Source: an uncultured Clostridia bacterium (lineage in GTDB: Bacteria > Bacillota > Clostridia > Oscillospirales > Ruminococcaceae). Taken from it: a stretch of DNA of 64,000 bases. The stretch lies in contig CANQHA010000001.1 in the NCBI GenBank assembly GCA_947623585.1, positions 186,001 through 250,000 of the forward strand, written 5' to 3'. The translations under genes and the position numbers were made by a program. Each line of letters starts with the position of its first letter. Position 1 is the first letter of the stretch. Shown here piece by piece: positions 8,605 to 16,872 of the stretch. The notes beneath the pieces are model-generated. The model saw only the letters and a list, made by a program, of their open reading frames with translations, ran no database searches and was not told where the DNA came from.

Positions 8605-10845
8605 TCAGTTTGCGGGCGCGGGGTTAGGCGCGGGCTTTGCGGGCGGAAGCCCCTGAGGCCCGACGGCTTTCATCTTGGTGGTCTTTCTCTGAGCCATTAC
8701 AAGGCTGTAATAGACCCCCTTGCGCCGCATTAGCTGGTCGTGAGTGCCGACCTCGGCGAGCCTTCCCTTGTCAAGAACGATAAGGCAGTCGGCGTTTGAA
8801 AGGGTCGAAAGTCTGTGCGCTATGGCTATGGTGGTTCTTCCCTTGCAAAGCTCGTTGAGACCCTCTTGGATCTGCCTTTCGGTCTCGGTATCCAAAGAAG
8901 CGGTGGCCTCGTCGAGGATTATTATCTTCGGGTCGTGAAGAATGGCTCTCGCTATCGCAACTCTTTGACGCTCGCCGCCCGAAAGAGTGTAGCCCTTGTT
9001 GCCGACGCGGGTGTTATAACCGTCGGGCAGCTTGGTGATGAATTCGTGCGCATGAGCTATCTTTGCGGCCTCGACGACCTCCTCGAAGGTCGCGTCGGGC
9101 TTGGCGTAGGTCAGATTGTCAAGCACGGTGCCCTCAAAAAGATAGGTCTCCTGCAAAACGACGCCGACCTGCGAGCGCAGGCTCTTCTGAGAAATCTTTC
9201 TTATGTCCACCCCGTCGATGGTCACCGAGCCCTGAGTTACGTCGTAAAGTCGAAGAATGAGGTTTATCATCGTCGATTTTCCGACGCCCGAATGCCCGAC
9301 GATGCCGTACATCTTGCCTTTTTCAAGGTGGCAGGTGATGTCCTTGAGCACGGGGTTATAGATCTTGTAGCCGAAGAAAACGTGGTCGAAGCTGATGTCT
9401 CCCTGAATGTCGAGATCGACGCAGTTTTCGTCGTCCCTAACGTCGGTGTGCTCCTCAAGTATCTCAAAGACCTTTGAGGCCGAGACCGAGACGTCGGCGA
9501 TCTGCCTCGGAAGCTGCATCAGCCAGCGAAGCGGGTTATAAAGCATTCCGATATAGCTTGTGAACTGCAAAAGCTCTCCGAGCGTCATTGTACCGAACGC
9601 CGGTATCCTCTGCAAGATCATCAGCGAGCCGAAATAGAGAACGAAATAGTTTCCTATCGTCATCATGAAATCTGCGAACGGCCAGACGAGATACCAAACT
9701 ATCTCGGCCTTTGAAGCCGACTTCGCCCATTTTTCCGAGGCGACGCGGTATTTTTCTATCTCGGCCTCCTCGGTGCCGCAGGATTTGACTACTCTTATGC
9801 CGTTCAGAACGTCATGGAGCAGCTTTGAATGGGCGTTCTGGAAGCGCCATGCCCTGCCGTAGTACATATGGATGATGTTATACGCCTTTTTGACGATGAG
9901 GATAACGAAAGGTATCGGCAAAATCGCAAACAGCGCGAGCTTCCAGTTCATCACAAAGACTATCACCGTGACGATGACGAGCGATAAAAGCCTTACCACG
10001 GCGTTTTTGCCGTTATCGGTCATAAAGCTCTGCAGCTTGTTCGCGTCGTTCGATACGCGGTTGATAAGGTCTCCGGCGGTCTTTTTTGAAATAGAAGCCA
10101 TCGAGAGGTCGAGGGTCTTGTTGAAAACGTCCTGCCTCAAATCCTGACCGAGGTTCAGCGAAACATACCTGCTCGCTTTCATGTTCGCCCAGTCGAGGAT
10201 AGTGTTTATCACGACGATGAGAAGCATCGCCGCGCACAAAGCTCCGAAGCCGAGCCAGTGCGAGGTATTTTGCGGCTGAACGTAATCGTCGATGAGAATT
10301 TTGTTTATCTGAGGCGAAACGACGTTCAAAAGCTCGCTCAGAATAGTGCAGCCGATAGCTATTCCGAAGGGTCCGGCATAGGGTTTAATTCTCCCGAACA
10401 GCTTCGAGAAGGTTTTTATTTTTGAGGCGCAGTAAGGACATTCGGTATATCCGTCGAGAGGAAGCCCGCACTTCGGGCATTTCGGCTCGTCGATATCCGA
10501 CTGCTCGACCAAAATGCCGGTGGTGAGATAGTGATTGACTATCTTGCAGACCTCGGCGAAAGCGATGAAGTTTTCCTGCCCGAAAGCGCAGATGCACTTC
10601 ATGTCGCGGTCGTCGTTTCTGCCGACCAGCATCGAGCAGCCGATGAGCTGTTCGCAGGCGTATTCTTCATATTCCTCGAATTTTATCCTATCGACCTGAT
10701 CGGAATCTATGTAAACGATGAATTCCTCGCGGGTAACGCAAAGGTGTCCGTTCACCTTTTTCGCCTTGCCGTAAAAATCGAACGGAAGCGAGAACAGAAA
10801 TTCCGAAAGCTGATGTCCTTCGGGAGCGCTCAGCAAAAGGTTCAT
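8605..10845 (-). CDS. ABC exporter half-transporter with N-terminal zinc-ribbon extension
   Basis: A 746-residue fused membrane/ATPase protein of the exporter type. Residues 1-120 are an extension of unknown fold; a zinc ribbon follows with Cys123, 126, 136 and 139 (CPKCG...CPYC). Six membrane helices come next (about 155-430), then the nucleotide-binding domain with Walker A GHSGVGKST, signature LSGGERQRVAIA and Walker B IIILDEATASLD. The C-terminus is a Pro/Ala-rich tail. It is the last of three genes with DUF1854 and a second such ABC protein, so the two half-transporters probably form a heterodimer. Comparable ABC/DUF1854 trios have been annotated near cyanophycin genes in proteobacteria; no cyanophycin gene is visible here. 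The substrate is unknown. Confidence 0.85.
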   Translation of the reverse strand: MNLLLSAPEGHQLSEFLFSLPFDFYGKAKKVNGHLCVTREEFIVYIDSDQVDRIKFEEYEEYACEQLIGCSMLVGRNDDRDMKCICAFGQENFIAFAEVCKIVNHYLTTGILVEQSDIDEPKCPKCGLPLDGYTECPYCASKIKTFSKLFGRIKPYAGPFGIAIGCTILSELLNVVSPQINKILIDDYVQPQNTSHWLGFGALCAAMLLIVVINTILDWANMKASRYVSLNLGQDLRQDVFNKTLDLSMASISKKTAGDLINRVSNDANKLQSFMTDNGKNAVVRLLSLVIVTVIVFVMNWKLALFAILPIPFVILIVKKAYNIIHMYYGRAWRFQNAHSKLLHDVLNGIRVVKSCGTEEAEIEKYRVASEKWAKSASKAEIVWYLVWPFADFMMTIGNYFVLYFGSLMILQRIPAFGTMTLGELLQFTSYIGMLYNPLRWLMQLPRQIADVSVSASKVFEILEEHTDVRDDENCVDLDIQGDISFDHVFFGYKIYNPVLKDITCHLEKGKMYGIVGHSGVGKSTMINLILRLYDVTQGSVTIDGVDIRKISQKSLRSQVGVVLQETYLFEGTVLDNLTYAKPDATFEEVVEAAKIAHAHEFITKLPDGYNTRVGNKGYTLSGGERQRVAIARAILHDPKIIILDEATASLDTETERQIQEGLNELCKGRTTIAIAHRLSTLSNADCLIVLDKGRLAEVGTHDQLMRRKGVYYSLVMAQRKTTKMKAVGPQGLPPAKPAPNPAPAN

Positions 10846-10877
10846 AAAATCACACCCCTTTGGTGAATCAAGCGGTT

Positions 10878-11417
10878 TTAGACGAATATTTCAAGCGTTG
10901 CAAGGCTCTTGCGGTCCAGCTTGTCGATATCGGGGCAGAAATATTTGTTTCCGTCAACGTCGATAGCGTAAAGCATCTTCTCCGATATCATTCTGAAGTT
11001 CGAGTACCAGTCGCGGACGCAGATGGTTTTTCTGCCCGAAGTCGTCATGACGTCTACAAAGATGTATCCGCGGGAGTTATCCTTTATCGAATAGACCTTT
11101 GTTATCTCGGGCATATAGTATTTGTATTCGAGGTAATCGTCTATCATCTTATACTGATCCTCCGAAAGCTCGGAAAGGTCGTTTATTACGCCGACCTCGA
11201 CAAATTCATTGTCCGCGTTGTCATAGGCGACGCTGATATACTTGGTCTTTGAGAAAAACGGCACCAGCCTTGTCAGGCGAACGTTGAAATAGCTTTCGCC
11301 GTTGTAATCAAGCGAGATGAAGTTTCCCTCGTCTTTATAAAAGCGGAGCTTTGAGCAATCGAGAATGTTAAGGCGGTCGATCTCAAATCTTTCCTCTTCA
11401 AGCATTGTTTTATCCAT
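10878..11417 (-). CDS. DUF1854 family protein
   Basis: A 179-residue soluble protein rich in beta strand, resembling DUF1854: an N-terminal LNILDCSKLRFYKDEG segment, a central LVPFFSKTKYISV segment (relatives have a similar Arg/Pro turn) and a C-terminal VRDWYSNFRMIS. No signal or membrane segment. The start is ATG 11417, eight bases after AAGGAGG; an ATG three codons earlier touches that site. It is encoded between two ABC exporter genes, 35 and 32 bp from each. Its N-terminal half resembles the extension of the larger ABC protein (both have a KYYMPEI/KKYVPEI-YRV type segment), which suggests the extension is a divergent DUF1854-like domain. Function unknown; probably an accessory subunit. 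Confidence 0.75.
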   Translation of the reverse strand: MDKTMLEEERFEIDRLNILDCSKLRFYKDEGNFISLDYNGESYFNVRLTRLVPFFSKTKYISVAYDNADNEFVEVGVINDLSELSEDQYKMIDDYLEYKYYMPEITKVYSIKDNSRGYIFVDVMTTSGRKTICVRDWYSNFRMISEKMLYAIDVDGNKYFCPDIDKLDRKSLATLEIFV

Positions 11418-11452
11418 TCTGGGCATCCTCCTTTTTGCGAAAAATCAACAAA

Positions 11453-13969
11453 TCAGCCTTCTTCGATAAACTTGAGCGCTTCGGCCTGAAGCCTGTAAAG
11501 CTCGAAGTATTTTCCCTTGCGGCGAATAAGGTCGTCGTGGGTTCCGAGCTCTTTGAGCTCGCCGTTTTCGATAACGCAAAGCATATCGGCGTCTCTTAGG
11601 GTCGAGAGTCTGTGCGCTATCGCGATGATGGTCCTTCCCTCTTTCAGCGAGTCGATAGCGACCTGAATTTTTCTCTCGGTCCTCGTATCCATCGAAGCCG
11701 TGGCCTCGTCAAGGATAAGTATGTTCGGGTCCTGAATGATAGCCCTCGCTATCGATATCCTCTGGCGCTCGCCGCCCGAAAGAGAAACTCCTCCCGAGCC
11801 GATCTTGGTGTTATAGCCCTCGGGCAGCTTGGTGATGAATTCGTGGGCGTTCGCCGACTTCGCGGCCTCGATCACGTCTTCAAGCGAAGCGTCGGGTCGG
11901 GCATACCTTATGTTGTCGGCTACGGTGCCCATGAACAGATATGTCTCCTGCGAGACGATGCCGATATTCTTTCTCAGATCGGCAAAAGGTATCTTTTTGA
12001 TAGGCACGCCGTCGATGAGAATTTCTCCGCCGGTGACGTCGTAAAGCCTCGCCATGAGGTTTATTATGGTCGATTTTCCGGCGCCGGTCTTTCCGACGAT
12101 TCCGAACATCTGACCGCCCTCGACGCTGAACGTAAGGTTTTTGATTATGGGTCTTCCGGCCTCATATTCAAACGAGACGTTTTTGAAGTCGATGTTTCCG
12201 GTCATGTTTTCGATATGCACCGGCCTTGAGGGGTCGTATTTATCGGTGCCGAGTACCGAGATATCCTGCGGCTCGCCCGAAGCCTCGACGACGGTGGGCT
12301 TTGCGTCAAGTATCTCAAACATTCTCGAAGCGGCGTCGATGCACCTTGCCCAGCGATCGCCTATCCACATGAAGAAGTCCATCGGGTCATAGATCATGTC
12401 GGTATAGGACAGCAGCGCCGTTAAAACGCCGTATTTGATGTGGCCGGTGATGACGAGATAGCAGCCGAAGCAGAAAAGCCCGATGGATACGAGCCTGTAA
12501 AAGCTCCAGACGAAAGGCACCGTCGAGGTGACCTTGTTGTTTATCCTCGTGTTGACGTCGTAAGCGTCGGCGTTCTTCTTTTTATAGCGCTTTATCTCTT
12601 TTTCCTCTTTGGCGAAGGATTTTACCACGCGCTGACCGTTCATAACGTCGGAAAGCACCGAGTTGAGGCTTCGCATGGCAACGTCCAGCTTGCGATAGAG
12701 CTTTCTCTGAGACTGATAAAGGTGATTATCCACCCAAAGAATAACGGTGATGATGATTATTATCGCTATGGATATCGCGGGGCTGAGCCAGAACATTATC
12801 GCCGCGACGCCCACTATTTTAATAATGTTCGCGATGCCGTAAGGCACAATATCGACGAAGAAGTTATAGACGTTCTGACTGTCGCGATCGACCCTTGACA
12901 TGAGCGAGCCGGTCTGCTTGCTCGTGAAGAACGAAAGCGAAAGATGAGACATCGAGGAATATATCCTTGCGCGCAGCTTGTGAGTTACTATCGGCACGAC
13001 CTTTGCGGTGATAACGCCCGAGATAACTCCGGTGACGACCTTTAAAAGGTTGACGAAAAGCATGAGCATTATCACGAACAGCACCTGTCCGTAATATTTT
13101 CCGTCCGCGGCCAAAACGTCGTCGTAAAGCATCTTCGAGCCGAACCACGGCGCGACGACCGCCAAAACGTTCGTCATTATTATCGTCAGAAAGATCAGCG
13201 CTATCTCGATCTTGAAATCTTTAAACATTCCGACAAGGCGGTCAAAGATCGAGCGGCGGTCGATGCACTGAGGGCAGACCGGACGGTTCGGGTCGGGATA
13301 GGGGTGACCGCATATCGGGCAGAAAAGCTGCACCGCGTCAAGAAGCGAATCGTCTATCTCCTCTCCCCGGTGGGTGAGATTTACGCGCTCGCAGAATTTT
13401 TCAAACTTCTCGGCAAAGCCGATGGAAAATCTCGCGACGGGAATGTTCGGGCGGTTTTTGTCATAAGAATGCCCGAAGCCCGCATGGGCGTGGCCCCCGT
13501 GGCGATGTCCCCCTCCCGGTCTCGGCCTTGCGGGCGCGCCCTCGGCAAAAGCCGCCGAAGGATCGGGGAAGGTCTCGACCTCGCCCTCGTTCAAAAGCGC
13601 AAAGACAAGCCTTGCGGTGTTCTGATTGCGGTCTACATAGGCGACCTTGATCTTCGAGATCGGATATTCCGCGAAGTTCTCAACGCGATAGGTAACGATC
13701 TCGGGGACGTATTTTTTCTTGATGAAGTTCCTGACTAACGGAATTTCGCTCGCGCTCTGCTTCAGGCATTCCTTCTTGGGAATCTCGGAATATTCCTCGT
13801 AGCCGCTGATTATGTAGGCGGTATCCTTGTTGAAGGTCACATAGACGTCGTAATATCCGCCGTCGCCGTCAAGATCGGCCTTGACGCAATAAAGCAGCGA
13901 ATCAACGTCAACTCCGCGTTCCGCAAGCCTTTCGGCGACAACGCCCGGCAAATTGTCAAAATACTTCAT
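11453..13969 (-). CDS. ABC exporter half-transporter with DUF1854-like extension, His-rich linker and zinc ribbon
   Basis: An 838-residue exporter-type ABC protein. Residues 1-130 are a DUF1854-like extension (EIVTYRVENF, NQNTARLVFALL). A Gly/His-rich linker carries His155, 157, 160, 162 and 167. A zinc ribbon follows with Cys217, 220, 232 and 235, then six membrane helices (about 250-540) and a nucleotide-binding domain with GKTGAGKST, LSGGERQRISIA and ILILDEATASMD. It is the first gene of the three-gene unit and has an AAAGGAGATG ribosome site. The promoter (14218-14246) and a leader terminator (14043-14081) lie upstream. The His cluster with the ribbon suggests metal sensing or binding, which is inference. 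Substrate unknown. Confidence 0.85.
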   Translation of the reverse strand: MKYFDNLPGVVAERLAERGVDVDSLLYCVKADLDGDGGYYDVYVTFNKDTAYIISGYEEYSEIPKKECLKQSASEIPLVRNFIKKKYVPEIVTYRVENFAEYPISKIKVAYVDRNQNTARLVFALLNEGEVETFPDPSAAFAEGAPARPRPGGGHRHGGHAHAGFGHSYDKNRPNIPVARFSIGFAEKFEKFCERVNLTHRGEEIDDSLLDAVQLFCPICGHPYPDPNRPVCPQCIDRRSIFDRLVGMFKDFKIEIALIFLTIIMTNVLAVVAPWFGSKMLYDDVLAADGKYYGQVLFVIMLMLFVNLLKVVTGVISGVITAKVVPIVTHKLRARIYSSMSHLSLSFFTSKQTGSLMSRVDRDSQNVYNFFVDIVPYGIANIIKIVGVAAIMFWLSPAISIAIIIIITVILWVDNHLYQSQRKLYRKLDVAMRSLNSVLSDVMNGQRVVKSFAKEEKEIKRYKKKNADAYDVNTRINNKVTSTVPFVWSFYRLVSIGLFCFGCYLVITGHIKYGVLTALLSYTDMIYDPMDFFMWIGDRWARCIDAASRMFEILDAKPTVVEASGEPQDISVLGTDKYDPSRPVHIENMTGNIDFKNVSFEYEAGRPIIKNLTFSVEGGQMFGIVGKTGAGKSTIINLMARLYDVTGGEILIDGVPIKKIPFADLRKNIGIVSQETYLFMGTVADNIRYARPDASLEDVIEAAKSANAHEFITKLPEGYNTKIGSGGVSLSGGERQRISIARAIIQDPNILILDEATASMDTRTERKIQVAIDSLKEGRTIIAIAHRLSTLRDADMLCVIENGELKELGTHDDLIRRKGKYFELYRLQAEALKFIEEG

Positions 13970-14211
13970 TTTTCAGCATCTCCTTTCCTTCAGTGTCAAA
14001 TCATAAGATGCTCGGTTTTTGATGATCACTCCCGAAAAAATTCAAAGAAAAACGCCCCTGAATGCCGATACATCAAGAGCGATCGATTAACAAAATTCGG
14101 TTAACGAGGCAAAAAGGCCGGGAAGCCCGCTGACGTACATTCGTATTAAGTTGTTAAATATCAACTGCTTGCGCACTTTTTACACCCTTTCGTTATTTTC
14201 GGTTCAAGACC
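13970..14211 (-). promoter_or_regulatory. Long 5' leader of the ABC/DUF1854 operon, candidate structured RNA
   Basis: About 240 bases separate the predicted transcription start (near 14211) from the first ATG. The first 130 bases contain small hairpins (for example GTTG...CAAC near 14154-14169, CGGGC..CCCG near 14125 and TTAAC...GTTAA near 14086-14104) and end in an intrinsic terminator. The layout of promoter, structured segment, terminator and gene is that of a transcriptional riboswitch or other attenuator. It matches no riboswitch class I can recall, and no convincing leader peptide was seen. Confidence 0.6.
14043..14081 (-). terminator. Leader terminator (attenuator) upstream of the ABC/DUF1854 operon
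   Basis: In the minus-strand RNA a 9-bp stem (CGCUCUUGA / UCAGGGGCG, two G-U pairs) with an 11-base loop is followed by UUUUUCUUU. The two G-U pairs appear only in this strand, so the hairpin belongs to the minus transcript. Confidence 0.75.
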
Positions 14212-14217
14212 GTTGCT

Positions 14218-14246
14218 ATTATATGACTAATCTTTGAAAAAGTCAA
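14218..14246 (-). promoter_or_regulatory. Sigma-A promoter of the ABC/DUF1854 operon
   Basis: TTGACT (14246-14241), a 17-bp spacer and TATAAT (14223-14218). It is divergent from the Lrp promoter 85 bp away. Confidence 0.88.
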
Positions 14247-14330
14247 TAGTTTTTTTTCATTTTCTTAAAAATTTTTCTATATATTTTTCATAAATTTCAA
14301 AGCATATTTTAGATGAGATAGACAAATCCG

Positions 14331-14359
14331 TTGACTTGGGCGCAATAACGTGATATACT
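14331..14359 (+). promoter_or_regulatory. Sigma-A promoter of the Lrp-aminotransferase-ispE-radical SAM run
   Basis: TTGACT (14331-14336), a 17-bp spacer and TATACT (14354-14359), 33 bp ahead of the regulator start. Confidence 0.85.
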
Positions 14360-14392
14360 GCTCGTGAATACATATTAAAGGAGCGCTTTTAT

Positions 14393-14869
14393 ATGACCGA
14401 CAGACTTATGAAGCTGTTAAAAACAAACGCAAGGCTTTCAAACGCCGAGATAGCCGTCATGCTCGGAGCGACCGAAAAAGAGGTCGCCGACAAAATCGCC
14501 GAGCTTGAAAGCGCCGGCGTCATAAAGGGCTATACCACCGTTTTCGACGAGGACGTCGTCTCAAAAGACTATGTTCGGGCGGTCATCGAGCTTAAAGTCA
14601 CCCCGAAGGCTCAGGTCGGATACGACGCTATCGCAAGGCATATCGCGCAGTATACCGAGGTCGAGAATATCTATCTCGTTTCGGGCGGATACGACCTTTC
14701 GATAACACTTCGCTGCCACAGCTTAAAGGAAGTCTCGGATTATGTGGCGCAGCGCCTTGCCACCATAGACGGCGTTGTTTCGACGACCACGCATTTCTTC
14801 CTGCAAAAATATAAGGAGAGCGGCATAATGCTCATCAGCGAAGAGGCTGACGAGCGCGTTATGCAGTGA
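14393..14869 (+). CDS. Lrp/AsnC family transcriptional regulator
   Basis: Feast/famine regulator of 158 residues. The N-terminal winged helix (about 1-50: LLKTNARLSNAEIAVMLGATEKEV) is followed by the linker GVIKGYTTVFD and the ligand-binding RAM domain (VIELKVTPK ... VYLVSGGYDLSITLRC-type strands) with the family's GG turn. These proteins bind amino acids and form octamers. It starts with a GGAGCG ribosome site and ends 7 bp before an aminotransferase gene, so that gene's substrate or product may be its effector. The short C-terminal extension after the RAM domain is common in clostridial members. Confidence 0.93.
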   Translation: MTDRLMKLLKTNARLSNAEIAVMLGATEKEVADKIAELESAGVIKGYTTVFDEDVVSKDYVRAVIELKVTPKAQVGYDAIARHIAQYTEVENIYLVSGGYDLSITLRCHSLKEVSDYVAQRLATIDGVVSTTTHFFLQKYKESGIMLISEEADERVMQ

Positions 14870-14876
14870 AGCGGCC

Positions 14877-16049
14877 ATGGACTATTCACAGATCGTAAGC
14901 AAAAAAGCCTCGGGGCTTAAACCCTCGGGCATAAGAAAATATTTCGACATCGCCGCAAAGCTCGACAACGTTATCTCTCTCGGCATCGGCGAGCCTGATT
15001 TCAGCACGCCCTGGACGGTTCGGCGCGAGGCTATCAAGGCGCTTGAGCGCGGAAAGACCATATATACCGCAAACCCGGGGCTTATCTCTTTGAGAAGGTC
15101 TATCTCGGCATATACCGCCGAAAAGACCGGCGTTACCTATGACCCCGACGGCGAGATAATCGTCACCGTCGGCGGCTCGGAGGCCATTGATCTGACTGTC
15201 CGCACGATAGTCGAACCGGGCGACGAGGTGATAATCCCCGAGCCCTCCTTTGTCTGCTATAAGCCGATAGTCGAGCTTACCGGCGGAATACCGGTCATCA
15301 TCGAAACAAAGGAAGAAAACAGCTTCAAGCTGACCGCGCAGCAGCTTAAAGAAAAGATAACAGACCGCACAAAGCTGCTGATACTGCCCTATCCTAACAA
15401 CCCCACCGGCGCCGTGATGACAAAGCGCGATCTCGAGCCTATCGCCGAGGCGCTTAAAGGGACGGACATAATGGTACTCACCGACGAGATTTACTCCGAG
15501 CTTACTTACGGGCAGAAGCACTTCTCTATAATCTCGCTGCCCGGGATGAAGGAGCGCACGGTCTATGTCAACGGCTTTTCAAAGGCTTTCGCAATGACCG
15601 GCTGGCGCCTCGGATATATGTGCGGCCCGAAAGAAGTTCTCACCCACGCACTGAAAATTCACCAGTTCGGAATAATGTCCTCGCCGACCGTCAGCCAGTA
15701 CGCCGCCATCGAAGCGCTTTCCTCCTGCTCCGAGGACGTCGCGAACATGGTCTCGGAATACGATATGCGAAGAAGATATCTCGTTGACGCTTTCAACCGG
15801 CTCGGGCTTCGCTGCTTCATGCCCGAGGGCGCGTTCTACGTTTTCCCCTGCATAAAATCCACCGGCCTTTCAAGCGACGCTTTCTGCGAGAAGCTGCTCT
15901 ATTCAAAGCGCGTCGCCGTTATTCCCGGCACCGCTTTCGGAGACTGCGGCGAGGGCTATGTCAGGGTGTCATATGCCTATTCGCTGAAGCACCTTAAAAC
16001 CGCCGTCGAAAGGATCGCGGAGTTTTTGGAGGAGCTGAAAAATGCTTAG
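14877..16049 (+). CDS. Pyridoxal-phosphate-dependent aminotransferase, class I/II (aspartate aminotransferase-like)
   Basis: Cytosolic fold-type I aminotransferase of 390 residues. Visible features are ISLGIGEPDF near the N-terminus, PYPNNPTGAVM, the Asp/Tyr pair in TDEIYSEL, the Schiff-base Lys in NGFSKAFAMTGWRLGY, and the substrate-carboxylate Arg in GYVRVSYAYS. This is the subfamily often labelled PatA or aromatic/aspartate aminotransferase; the exact donor and acceptor cannot be read from sequence. It follows the Lrp-type regulator by 7 bp and overlaps ispE by 8 bp, which indicates translational coupling. In a window rich in aromatic and aspartate-family genes, either substrate class would fit. 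Confidence 0.92.
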   Translation: MDYSQIVSKKASGLKPSGIRKYFDIAAKLDNVISLGIGEPDFSTPWTVRREAIKALERGKTIYTANPGLISLRRSISAYTAEKTGVTYDPDGEIIVTVGGSEAIDLTVRTIVEPGDEVIIPEPSFVCYKPIVELTGGIPVIIETKEENSFKLTAQQLKEKITDRTKLLILPYPNNPTGAVMTKRDLEPIAEALKGTDIMVLTDEIYSELTYGQKHFSIISLPGMKERTVYVNGFSKAFAMTGWRLGYMCGPKEVLTHALKIHQFGIMSSPTVSQYAAIEALSSCSEDVANMVSEYDMRRRYLVDAFNRLGLRCFMPEGAFYVFPCIKSTGLSSDAFCEKLLYSKRVAVIPGTAFGDCGEGYVRVSYAYSLKHLKTAVERIAEFLEELKNA

Positions 16050-16872
16050 TTCAAAGGCGTTCGCGAAGATAAATCTTACGCTCGACGTCGTCGGAAAACG
16101 CCCCGACGGCTATCATCTTCTTGAAACGGTCATGCAGACCGTCTCGCTTTTCGACGTCGTTTGCGTTGAAAAAGCCGACGGTATCGCGGTTTTATGCTCT
16201 GACAAAAAAATCCCCCTCGGCGAAAAAAACACCTGCTTTAAGGCGGCGAAGATATTTTTTGCCGAGACCGGCGTTTTGGGCGGAGCAAAGATAACCCTCG
16301 AAAAAAATATCCCCTCCGAGGCGGGTCTCGGCGGAGGGTCTTCGGACGCGGCGGAGGTAATAAAGCTGCTCGACCGGCTTTATGGCACCTCGCTTGAAAA
16401 AGCCGAGCTTGAAAGGCTCGCCGCAAAGGTCGGGGCGGACGCCGCGTTTTTTGTCGGCGGAGGGACGGCTCTTTGCGAGGGCGTGGGCGAAAAGATAACT
16501 CCCCTGCCCGCTTTTTCCGGTAAGCCCCTTTTGCTCGTCAAGCCCGATTTCGGCGTTTCCACCCCCGAGGCTTACCGCCTTTTCGATGAAAAGGGCGGGG
16601 TCTCAAATCACGCGACGCCTCTTGCCGCGGGCGCTCTTTCGGGCGGCGCTTCTTTGACAAAATATCTCTCGAACGACCTTGAAGCCGCCGTCGAGAACCC
16701 CGAAATAGAAAAAATTAAGGCCGAGCTTCTCGCTCTCGGAGCAGAGGCGGCGCTGATGACCGGAAGCGGCTCCTGCGTTTACGGATTTTTCAAAAGCGAA
16801 GACGACTCGGCTCTTGCCGCGAAAAAACTGGACGGAAAATATCCGTTTGTGACGCCATGCCTGACTATCTGA
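16042..16872 (+). CDS. ispE: 4-diphosphocytidyl-2-C-methyl-D-erythritol kinase
   Basis: Phosphorylates CDP-methylerythritol in the non-mevalonate isoprenoid pathway. A GHMP kinase of 276 residues: N-terminal SKAFAKINLTLDVVGKRPDGYH (conserved Lys), the ATP-binding glycine loop PSEAGLGGGSSDAA, and the C-terminal MTGSGSCVYGFF. The gene overlaps the aminotransferase upstream by 8 bp and the radical SAM gene downstream by 16 bp, giving a tightly packed run. No sequence anomaly was seen. Confidence 0.97.
   Translation: MLSSKAFAKINLTLDVVGKRPDGYHLLETVMQTVSLFDVVCVEKADGIAVLCSDKKIPLGEKNTCFKAAKIFFAETGVLGGAKITLEKNIPSEAGLGGGSSDAAEVIKLLDRLYGTSLEKAELERLAAKVGADAAFFVGGGTALCEGVGEKITPLPAFSGKPLLLVKPDFGVSTPEAYRLFDEKGGVSNHATPLAAGALSGGASLTKYLSNDLEAAVENPEIEKIKAELLALGAEAALMTGSGSCVYGFFKSEDDSALAAKKLDGKYPFVTPCLTI

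Noticed and set aside
14140-14211. T-box leader for the ABC/DUF1854 operon
   Set aside because: AGGGTGTAAAAAGTGCG loosely recalls the T-box sequence, but the conserved GGTACC-type core and a specifier stem are missing.
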